In this document: positions 34,527 to 40,883 of the stretch, piece by piece
Numbering within the stretch: the stretch's first letter is position 1
Layout of the letters: each line of letters begins with the position of its first letter
Source of the DNA: Thermoplasmata archaeon
GTDB lineage: Archaea > Thermoplasmatota > Penumbrarchaeia > JAEHCK01
DNA length: 40,883 bases
Direction: 5' to 3'
Assembly: GCA_020696345.1 (NCBI GenBank)
Contig: JAEHCK010000027.1
Coordinates: 1 to 40,883 of the forward strand
Program-made: the position numbers and the translations under genes
The notes under the pieces: model-generated
Databases searched by the model: none
Told to the model about the DNA's origin: nothing
Seen by the model: the letters and a program-made list of their open reading frames with translations, nothing else

Positions 34527-35537
34527 ATGATAGCAATGCTTGATATCGATCTGAAAACACTTATCACCGATCTGAAAAGCTACCTGGGTGTCACCCGCAA
34601 ACACCAGATCGCAGATGTGGTCTCCGCCTTTCCGCGGTTAACTGATCAACTTGCAGAAATGGAAATTCTAGCCGATTTCGGCGAGGATGCAGCCGTGCTT
34701 TTAATTTCTGAAGATAATGATAATGTATTATTACTGGCGGCCGACGGCATCATGGGATCGCTCATGAATTCGAACCCGTACTGGGCCGGGTACTGCTCTG
34801 TTCTGGTGAACCTACACGATATTGCCGCCATGGGCGGCCGACCGCTGGCGCTGGTGGACATTCTATCTGTAAAGGAAATAGAGGTATTGGCAAAGGTAAC
34901 CACCGGCATGAACGATGCATGCAGTAAATTCGGTGTACCCATCGTGGGCGGACATATACACCCGGACAGCCGATTCAATGCAGTTGATGTTGCCGTTCTT
35001 GGAACAGCCATGCGAAAAGGAGTTATCTACAGCCATACCGCAGAGGTCGGTGATCGCGTGATCTTCGCCATGGACCTGGACGGGTGCGTGCACCCGGACT
35101 CGTTGTACTCCTGGGATACCACGCAGCATAAATCGGCTGATGGAGTACGGAAACAGCTATTGGTAATGTCGGAGTTGGGCAGTCAACGGTTGGTGCATTC
35201 AGGCAAGGACATCAGCAACCCCGGGACCCTTGGCACGCTCGGCATGCTGCTGGAGACGAGTAAGAAAGGTGCGGAAATTGACCTGGAAAAGATGCCGTAT
35301 CCGGGTGATGATGTTGTAAATTTCACACAATGGTTGAAAATGTACCAGGGCTGCGGGTTCGTGGTTACGTGCAAACCTGAGAACTCCGCTGATGTAATTG
35401 ATAAATTCAGGTCTGTGGGTTTGAGTAGTGCTGTTGCCGGTGAGATCACCGATGAGCGGAAATTAATGATCAGATACAATGATAGGCAAGATGTATTGTT
35501 CGATTTCGAGCACGAAAATATCACTGGCATAAATTGA
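34527..35537 (+). CDS. AIR synthase-related protein (PurM superfamily)
   Basis: About 336 residues of the PurM/SelD/ThiL/HypE superfamily, enzymes that use ATP to make aminoimidazole ribonucleotide, selenophosphate or similar activated products. Visible motifs are DFGEDAAVL in the N-terminal nucleotide-binding half, DIAAMGGRPLALVD in the conserved loop, VPIVGGHIHPDS, and KDISNPGTLGTLGMLLE in the C-terminal half. The layout resembles the sll0787 family of AIR-synthase-related proteins and methanogenesis marker 2, neither with a proven reaction. It is not the purine-pathway PurM itself. The start is ATG 34527 (or 34536), placed by the TATA box; upstream in-frame sequence is probably untranslated. 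It stands alone between the accessory island and the kelch protein, and an oligo-T tract follows. Confidence 0.8.
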   Translation: MIAMLDIDLKTLITDLKSYLGVTRKHQIADVVSAFPRLTDQLAEMEILADFGEDAAVLLISEDNDNVLLLAADGIMGSLMNSNPYWAGYCSVLVNLHDIAAMGGRPLALVDILSVKEIEVLAKVTTGMNDACSKFGVPIVGGHIHPDSRFNAVDVAVLGTAMRKGVIYSHTAEVGDRVIFAMDLDGCVHPDSLYSWDTTQHKSADGVRKQLLVMSELGSQRLVHSGKDISNPGTLGTLGMLLETSKKGAEIDLEKMPYPGDDVVNFTQWLKMYQGCGFVVTCKPENSADVIDKFRSVGLSSAVAGEITDERKLMIRYNDRQDVLFDFEHENITGIN

Positions 35538-35540
35538 ATA

Positions 35541-35548
35541 TTTTTTTT
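35541..35548 (+). terminator. Oligo-T terminator after the AIR synthase-related gene
   Basis: Eight T residues start three bases after the stop codon at 35537. Confidence 0.45.
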
Positions 35549-35560
35549 CAAAGAGTTAAG

Positions 35561-35667
35561 TGTGAAGTGAGAGTACGGTTGCTGCGCAACCTTGAGGTTT
35601 GAGGAGGGTCTAAGGATAAATAGGGTAAACTTCACACCTCAAGCGAGTAAAACGAGCGTACTCTCAC
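35561..35667. repeat. Inverted-repeat element with branched folding potential
   Basis: GTGAGAGTACG (35567-35577) pairs perfectly with CGTACTCTCAC (35657-35667). Inside, GGTTGC and GCAACC form a 6-bp hairpin with a three-base loop (35577-35591), and CTTGAGGT (35591-35598) pairs with ACCTCAAG (35636-35643). Together they would fold as a junction with two arms. It could be a small RNA, a miniature mobile element or a large terminator. Confidence 0.65.
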
Positions 35668-35672
35668 CTAGG

Positions 35673-35800
35673 TTAGAATTCCATATTTTTCATTGAATTA
35701 TTTTTGGAATTCTAAGTTTCATCAATTTTATTCAAAAATTGTTTCGAGCTAAAAATTCTTTTGATTGGAATGTTATTAGATATAGAATTTTTACCCCTCG
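35673..35800 (-). repeat. Dispersed hairpin element, copy A
   Basis: The 54-base core (35744-35797) is identical at 52 positions to the reverse complement of 40779-40832. It contains AAAAATTCT and AGAATTTTT, a 9-bp stem. Outside the core, TTAGAATTCCA and TGGAATTCTAA (35673-35683 and 35705-35715) form a perfect 11-bp inverted repeat, part of which is also present in the other copy. Confidence 0.8.
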
Positions 35801-35938
35801 AATAAAAATAAGAATCCAACAATAATTTTTCTTATTTTTGTGACGCACACCTAATTCACCATCCACCATTCACAATTCTCTCTACACATTTTTACGAAAA
35901 CTGTATCTATCAAAACAGAATATATATCGATGGTCGTT

Positions 35939-37081
35939 ATGAAAGATAACAATAAAATGATCGGGGTCGTGATAATAGTAATTCTATTGATACAATCAAT
36001 TCTATTTTTTTCACCGATCTCAGCCGCAATAGAAGAGCCTCAATATAAGTTTGAACTAGAGAACCGAACCGATATCCTCCCTTATCCATACAGCCGCGGC
36101 TCGGCGGTCTGGGTGGATGAACAAGAGAGCATTTATATATTCAGCGGCAGAAACGAAACCGCTAAGTTAGACAGGATAATGAAGTATACCCCTAGAACGG
36201 ACCAGATTACGATCTTGCAAACAAAACTGCCCACCGAGCTCATGGGAACAACCGCGGTATACGACGGATCGCATGTGTATATCTTCGGCGGCTGGGGTTA
36301 CGAGGAGTTCAACGATACTATCCTCCAATTCGATCCGAAGACCGAGAAAGTTTCTACCATGAACGCGCACCTGCCCAAACCCACGGTTGGTGCGGCAGCG
36401 GTCTGGACCGGAGAGTATATCTATTTTACCGGCGGCAGCTGGGGTGGTAACAAGACAGAAGGTCCAGGCAAATTTGATACTATACTGCGCTACGACACTG
36501 CAAAGGATGAAATTACAGTGATGAACTCGACACTCCCCTACGGTCGTTCGGGGCTGGCGGCTGCCTGGGACGGCGAGTTCATGTATTTGGTTGGCGGTTC
36601 TGACGGGAAAAATTATTCGGCCAAGGTATTTAAATATGAACCGGAGACCGACACGCTTACGTTGTTGGATGGCAGATTACCCTCTGGCAGAAAACATACC
36701 CAGGTAGAAGTTCACAACGGCTCGCTATACATCTTCGGCGGCCGCGGCGGACCAACAGTACTATATGACGAGATCATCAGATACGACTTGAGAACTGATA
36801 ATGTTCAAATTTTAGACCAGAAACTACCCACATCCAGCGAGTTCCGGATGCATGCGTATGACGGCGAGAACATTTATATAATCGGCGGTTTTTCCGGGCC
36901 AAAGGATTTCAACCAGTTCATCAAGTTCACACCCGATTCGGAGCCAACAAAACTCAGCTGTGCAATTTGCCCCATTAGTCCGGAAGTTGAGGTTCTTGTG
37001 ATAATTGTCTTAATTTTGGCAGCGGTAATAACACTAACTTTAATTAATGATCATAGATCCAAAAGAAAAAAACAGGCGTGA
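35939..37081 (+). CDS. Secreted or surface kelch-repeat beta-propeller protein
   Basis: About 380 residues. A signal peptide (about 8-30) is followed by six kelch repeats covering residues 45-340, each with a paired-glycine strand such as VYIFGGWG, YIYFTGGSWGG, FMYLVGGSDG, LYIFGGRGG and IYIIGGFSG and a following (I/V)xxYD or F(D/T)P strand. A six-bladed propeller is expected. A C-terminal membrane helix (about 352-372) and a short basic tail (HRSKRKKQA) anchor it with the propeller outside. The kelch fold supports protein or sugar binding, sometimes catalysis; nothing here tells which. Three in-frame ATGs exist (35930, 35939, 35957). I favour 35939 from signal-peptide shape, as the first lies almost on the TATA-like AATATATATC. 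Confidence 0.82.
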   Translation: MKDNNKMIGVVIIVILLIQSILFFSPISAAIEEPQYKFELENRTDILPYPYSRGSAVWVDEQESIYIFSGRNETAKLDRIMKYTPRTDQITILQTKLPTELMGTTAVYDGSHVYIFGGWGYEEFNDTILQFDPKTEKVSTMNAHLPKPTVGAAAVWTGEYIYFTGGSWGGNKTEGPGKFDTILRYDTAKDEITVMNSTLPYGRSGLAAAWDGEFMYLVGGSDGKNYSAKVFKYEPETDTLTLLDGRLPSGRKHTQVEVHNGSLYIFGGRGGPTVLYDEIIRYDLRTDNVQILDQKLPTSSEFRMHAYDGENIYIIGGFSGPKDFNQFIKFTPDSEPTKLSCAICPISPEVEVLVIIVLILAAVITLTLINDHRSKRKKQA

Positions 37082-37122
37082 TATATCATTAAAGATATGG
37101 TTCATCTCCCAATTTAATTCAA

Positions 37123-37183
37123 GGGGTCTGGAATCGGAAACAGTTGCTAGATGCTAGCAACTAGCAACCAGCAACTATTAACT
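37123..37183. repeat. CTAG-containing dispersed repeat
   Basis: Shares GGGGTCTGGA and an identical 20-base AAACAGTTGCTAGATGCTAG with the block at 32850-32892, followed by the related CAACTAGCAACCAGCAACTA. It lies between the kelch and hydantoinase genes. Confidence 0.75.
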
Positions 37184-37229
37184 GATTTGAATCAGGCATT
37201 TATTCTACTTATATCGAAAGAAATTAAAA

Positions 37230-37240
37230 AATATTAATAA
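37230..37240 (+). promoter_or_regulatory. TATA box of the hydantoinase operon
   Basis: AATATTAATAA is centred 29 bases before ATG 37264, giving a leaderless or nearly leaderless transcript; no Shine-Dalgarno site precedes the ATG. Confidence 0.5.
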
Positions 37241-37263
37241 CAATCTAATCATTCCACACTACA

Positions 37264-39165
37264 ATGATCGTATCTTCCGATATTGGCGGCACGTTCACCG
37301 ACTATGTGACCCTCGAAGCCGGCAAGTTAACTGCGTTCAAGACTCTCACCACCCCCGACCCCAGCCACGGTATTATACAGCGTTTTGATCGTCAGACACT
37401 GGCCGAGTTCTCGCACGGGACAACAGCGGCGGTGAACGCCGTGCTCGAGCGCACGGGCGGCCCCGTGGTGTTCTTTACAACCAGCGGTTTTCGTGATCTT
37501 GTCCTGATCGGCCGCCAGGCCAGGACCGATGTTTACAGCTTCGTCTGTGACATGCCGCAGGTACCCGTGGCCAAGATCGTTGAAGTTTCCGAGCGCACCG
37601 ACACGGACGGGACGGTTGTGGAGGGTGTATCCGAAGATGAGCTGGTACTGGCCGCGAAGAGGTATGCCAAGATCGGCCCGGTGGCGGTGGTGGGGTTTAT
37701 TAATTCATATATGAACCCGGAGAATGAAGAGTTTGCCGAAGAGGCGCTGAGAAGATACTTCTCCATGGTCATACCAAGCCACAAAGTACGCCGCGAGATT
37801 CGCGAGTATGACCGATTTTGCACGGCGATCATTGAAGGTTATTGCAAACCTATAGTTGATAAATATTTGAATGAGCTGGCGCAGTTGAGCAGACGATTCT
37901 ATTTAATGCAGTCCAACGGCGGTAGGACCAGGCTACCGGACCTGCGTGCAGTTAACATGCTCATGTCAGGGCCTGCCGGTGGTGTTGCGGCAACCGAAGC
38001 GCTGTGCAGAAGGCTTGGCATCGAAAATGCCATTGCTTATGACATGGGCGGGACTTCTGCCGATGTGTCTGCCATAGTTTCCGGTACGCCGCTGTATACC
38101 GATACAGTGCATATCACAGGCATACCCATAAAGACTCTTGCGATCGATATCGAGACCATCGGCGCCGGCGGCGGGTCGATCGCATGGATCGACGACGGAG
38201 GTGCGTTTAAGGTGGGTCCGATGAGCGCGGGTGCGCATCCGGGGCCGGCGTGTTACGGCCAGGGTGGAAAGGAGTTTACGGTGAGCGATGCGAATTGTAT
38301 AACCGGTGTGCTTGGAGCTCGCATTTCCGGGATATCTTTGAACCTTGACCGTGCCCTGGCAGCTTCAAAACTACTTTGCAACACTCTCGACCTTTCACCA
38401 ATAGACCTAAGTTTCGGTGTGCTCCGGATCGTTAACAATAATATGGTCTCGGCACTGAAGCGGATCAGTATAGGTAAGGGTTATGACCCGCGCGAATTTT
38501 CTCTGGTCGCTTTCGGCGGTGCGGGGCCCATGCATGCTTGCGCGCTGGCGGACGCACTGGGCATTAAACACATTATAGTGCCCCAGTTCGCAGGTGCGTT
38601 CTCCGCACTGGGCATCATGGGCGCGCCTGTCAGGTTCGATCATGTTCGAACCATACTATCACCGCTCGAGGATGCATTGGATATAATACCCCGGGTGGTA
38701 AAGACATTCCAGGAGACGCTGCATGGCAAAATAAAAAACAGATACCAAGATATAACATTGCATGTAAGCCTGGATATGCGTTATCTCGGCCAGGGGCACG
38801 AGATCAATGTGCCGTTCTGTGATGTGGATGCTCTTGCACATGCGTTCCATGACAGGCACGATGCATTATACGGGTTTAACATGCCGGACAATACGATCGA
38901 GGTTGTGAATGTGAAACTAGTGGCCGAGCTACCGGTGGATGAGTTGGAATTGCCAAAACACCGGAAACACACGGCAAAAGTACGGGGTATGCGTGACGTG
39001 TACCCTGACAATAGTGTATCGGTGTACGGTCGTGATTTTCACGGATCGTGTGTAACTGGCCCGTGTATGATCGAGGATGAAACCACTACTATCTATGTCA
39101 ACGCCTATTGGAATGCCGAGCTGGATCTGCATGATATTCTACATCTACGTCTGGAGCGTGATTGA
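37264..39165 (+). CDS. hyuA: Hydantoinase/oxoprolinase family subunit A
   Basis: 633 residues, the ATP-binding subunit of the family that includes N-methylhydantoinase, 5-oxoprolinase and acetone/acetophenone carboxylases. The actin-like ATPase fold is shown by SDIGGTFTDYV (5-15), FSHGTTAAVNAVLERTG, YDMGGTSADVS, GAGGGSIAWID and FGGAGPMHACALADALGI. The subunit phosphorylates or otherwise activates a cyclic amide or carbonyl substrate for the B subunit. In an amino-acid-fermenting archaeon, ring opening of 5-oxoproline or hydantoins is the simplest guess, but the substrate cannot be read from sequence. There is no carboxylase gamma subunit nearby, which weakly disfavours acetone carboxylase. 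The TTG of the B subunit overlaps this stop codon, so the two are translated together. Confidence 0.92.
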   Translation: MIVSSDIGGTFTDYVTLEAGKLTAFKTLTTPDPSHGIIQRFDRQTLAEFSHGTTAAVNAVLERTGGPVVFFTTSGFRDLVLIGRQARTDVYSFVCDMPQVPVAKIVEVSERTDTDGTVVEGVSEDELVLAAKRYAKIGPVAVVGFINSYMNPENEEFAEEALRRYFSMVIPSHKVRREIREYDRFCTAIIEGYCKPIVDKYLNELAQLSRRFYLMQSNGGRTRLPDLRAVNMLMSGPAGGVAATEALCRRLGIENAIAYDMGGTSADVSAIVSGTPLYTDTVHITGIPIKTLAIDIETIGAGGGSIAWIDDGGAFKVGPMSAGAHPGPACYGQGGKEFTVSDANCITGVLGARISGISLNLDRALAASKLLCNTLDLSPIDLSFGVLRIVNNNMVSALKRISIGKGYDPREFSLVAFGGAGPMHACALADALGIKHIIVPQFAGAFSALGIMGAPVRFDHVRTILSPLEDALDIIPRVVKTFQETLHGKIKNRYQDITLHVSLDMRYLGQGHEINVPFCDVDALAHAFHDRHDALYGFNMPDNTIEVVNVKLVAELPVDELELPKHRKHTAKVRGMRDVYPDNSVSVYGRDFHGSCVTGPCMIEDETTTIYVNAYWNAELDLHDILHLRLERD

Positions 39166-40694
39166 CCGTGGATGTGATCGAATTCGAAATACTGTATAAG
39201 AGCCTGATATCCATTGCCGAGGATATGGGTGTGATCCTGCAGAAGAGTTCGTATTCTCCCAACATTCGCGAGCGTCTGGATGCGTCGTGTGCGATCTTTG
39301 GCGGAAGTAAACAGTTGAGCGTCCAGGCAGAGCATATCCCCGTACATCTCGGCTCCATGCACATGCCATTGCGATACATTGATATTGACCTATCTGCCGG
39401 TGACCAGATCATATTGAACGACCCGGCCATGGGCGGTACCCATTTACCGGATATCACGATATACAAGCCAGTATTTTTCAACGACGAGATCATTGCGTAT
39501 GCTGCGAACCGGGCACATCATGCAGATGTTGGCGGCATGACAGCGGGATCCATGCCAGGTAATTCTACCGAGATCTACCAGGAAGGGCTGATAATACCAC
39601 CGGTCAGGTTGGTGAATGGTGGAAAGCTGGATAGATATACTCTGGAATTTATAATGGCAAACATGCGCATGCCGCATGAACGGCGCGGTGATCTATTGGC
39701 CCAGATCGGGGCAAATAACCACGGTTCCAGGCTGGTGGATGAGTTTATCGGGCACTACGGTATCGAAACTTACCGGGCCCTGGAACAGGAGATACTGGAG
39801 TATACACGTCGTATGGTGAGAAATAGGCTGGACATCTTGCCAAAAGGGCGGTATACCGGTGAGGATGTCCTGGAATCGGGCGGCTCTCAAGTTAAACTGC
39901 AGGTGGAAATTACCATCACAGATAATGATCAGATAAATATCGATTTTTCCGGCACATCACCCACATTAAATGCAAATATCAATGCACCATTGGCTGTCAC
40001 ACACTCGGCGGTCTATTTCTTCTTCAGAACGATACTGGGCAGTGATGTACCTATCAATTCTGCGTTCTACGAGTTTTTCAAGATCACCGCACCAAAGAAC
40101 ACATTGGTGAATGCGCCGAAGGGTGCGGCGGTGGTGGGAGGTAATGTCGAGACCTCACAGCGTATCGTGGATACCATGATGAATGCAATGGCATCGGCCA
40201 TTGATGTTCCCGCTCAATCACATGGGACCATGAACAATGTCACATTCGGAAATCGCCGCTTCACATTCTACGAGACCCTGGGCGGCGGCGCCGGCGCCGG
40301 AAATGGCTATAACGGTGGCAGCGGCGTGCACGTCTACATGACCAATACAAAAAACACTCCGGTGGAGGTGATAGAAGCATCGTATCCGCTGAAATGTAAG
40401 AGGTATTCACTTCGTAACGGCTCTGGTGGTGACGGTAGATGGCGCGGTGGTGATGGGATAATCAAGCAATACCTGGCACTGGAGCCGTGCACGTTCAGTA
40501 TCATCAGCGACCGAAGGCAAGTTCGGCCACATGGGGTCAAGGGCGGTGGAGACGGGGCAACAGGGAAGAATATAGTGATACGTAATGGTAAGGAGCAGGC
40601 CCTGGGCGGGAAAGACACCATAGCCTTAAATGAGGGTGATGAAGTGATCATTAAAACCCCCGGTGGGGGTGGATACGGGAAAGCTGATGAGTGA
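39162..40694 (+). CDS. hyuB: Hydantoinase/oxoprolinase family subunit B
   Basis: 510 residues, partner of the A subunit. Family features are an N-terminal YKSLISIAEDMGVILQKSSYS, the metal and substrate region NDPAMGGTHLPDIT with ANRAHHADVGG (likely metal-binding His residues), DLLAQIGANNHGS, and later NAPKGAAVVGGNVETSQR and GGGAGAGNGYNGGSG. The C-terminus ends in the glycine-rich KTPGGGGYGK typical of the family. The start is TTG 39162, overlapping the A-subunit stop as TTGA, with GGAG five bases upstream; GTG 39168 is less well spaced. The complex is expected in the cytoplasm. Complete and apparently functional. Confidence 0.92.
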   Translation: MTVDVIEFEILYKSLISIAEDMGVILQKSSYSPNIRERLDASCAIFGGSKQLSVQAEHIPVHLGSMHMPLRYIDIDLSAGDQIILNDPAMGGTHLPDITIYKPVFFNDEIIAYAANRAHHADVGGMTAGSMPGNSTEIYQEGLIIPPVRLVNGGKLDRYTLEFIMANMRMPHERRGDLLAQIGANNHGSRLVDEFIGHYGIETYRALEQEILEYTRRMVRNRLDILPKGRYTGEDVLESGGSQVKLQVEITITDNDQINIDFSGTSPTLNANINAPLAVTHSAVYFFFRTILGSDVPINSAFYEFFKITAPKNTLVNAPKGAAVVGGNVETSQRIVDTMMNAMASAIDVPAQSHGTMNNVTFGNRRFTFYETLGGGAGAGNGYNGGSGVHVYMTNTKNTPVEVIEASYPLKCKRYSLRNGSGGDGRWRGGDGIIKQYLALEPCTFSIISDRRQVRPHGVKGGGDGATGKNIVIRNGKEQALGGKDTIALNEGDEVIIKTPGGGGYGKADE

Positions 40695-40778
40695 TCGTTT
40701 AGTTAAATTCCAAGTTCCAAATCACAAGACATACACAAAAACGAGATGAGAAATTAATTAAGTTTCATTTTTGCTGTG

Positions 40779-40883
40779 GGGGTAAAAATTCTATATTTAA
40801 TAACATTCCAATTAAAAGAATTTTTAGCTCGAGAGAATTTACATTATTAAATTCTCTTTGCTTAGAATTCCTTTGAAAAATAA
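40779..40883 (+). repeat. Dispersed hairpin element, copy B (runs off the window)
   Basis: The 54-base core (40779-40832) matches 35744-35797 in reverse complement with two differences. It keeps the AAAAATTCT/AGAATTTTT stem. CTTAGAATTCC further on (40860-40870) matches the outer part of copy A, so the element probably continues past the end of the sequence. Confidence 0.78.

Larger units (their letters stand above)
35538..35929. other. Intergenic interval of about 390 bases with structured elements
   Basis: Contains, in order, an oligo-T terminator, a complex inverted-repeat element (35561-35667), and a hairpin-containing dispersed repeat (35673-35800) whose inverted twin is at the right end of the window. 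The rest is AT-rich upstream sequence of the kelch gene. No protein gene is seen. Confidence 0.7.

Overview
The window looks like chromosome from an uncultured, moderately AT-rich archaeon, most plausibly a peptide- and amino-acid-degrading member of the Thermoplasmatota. Archaeal signs are TATA boxes 20-30 bases ahead of start codons with several leaderless or near-leaderless genes, Shine-Dalgarno sites of the GGTGAT/GGAGG type, an RNase P RNA, a GPN-loop GTPase, DUF4143 and DUF234 ATPases, and very large secreted proteins anchored by one C-terminal helix. The lineage is inferred from gene content; no ribosomal RNA or phylogenetic marker was tested.

Layout. 0-3.4 kb: a 3-hydroxyacyl-CoA dehydrogenase, an unrecognised protein and a zinc-ribbon protein with a long Pro/Ala linker. 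3.4-8.9 kb: a 28-bp tandem array, a gingipain-like (C25) surface protease on the minus strand, then a 27-bp repeat array with inverted arms. 8.9-12.7 kb: an RDD membrane protein, a GPN GTPase, two minus-strand membrane proteins, and a decayed zinc-carboxypeptidase (M14) fragment. 12.7-17.1 kb: uvrA-uvrC, overlapping. 17.1-18.1 kb: the RNase P RNA gene (minus strand) and an 8-bp repeat array.

18.1-23.8 kb: an eight-gene plus-strand cluster. It encodes HdrC-like and HdrB-like subunits, a membrane-anchored four-cysteine protein, two paralogous polytopic membrane proteins with shared cysteine motifs, two 57-58-residue membrane peptides, and a NapH-like polyferredoxin. I know of no described complex with this composition, and it is the best candidate here for a new system, perhaps a membrane redox or ion-coupling complex built around HdrBC.

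23.9-28.4 kb: a second giant surface protein (beta-helix, five FN3 domains, calcium-binding repeats, membrane anchor, cytoplasmic zinc ribbon). 28.4-34.4 kb: an accessory island, all minus strand, with an AbiE-like toxin-antitoxin pair between two DUF4143 ATPases and two gene remnants. 34.4-40.9 kb: an AIR-synthase-related protein, a structured intergenic element, a kelch-repeat surface protein and a hydantoinase/oxoprolinase A-B pair. This last stretch lies between inverted copies of a 54-bp hairpin element.

Most longer intergenic gaps hold degenerate short tandem or dispersed repeats. The repeat families differ from gap to gap, which is a distinctive feature of this genome.
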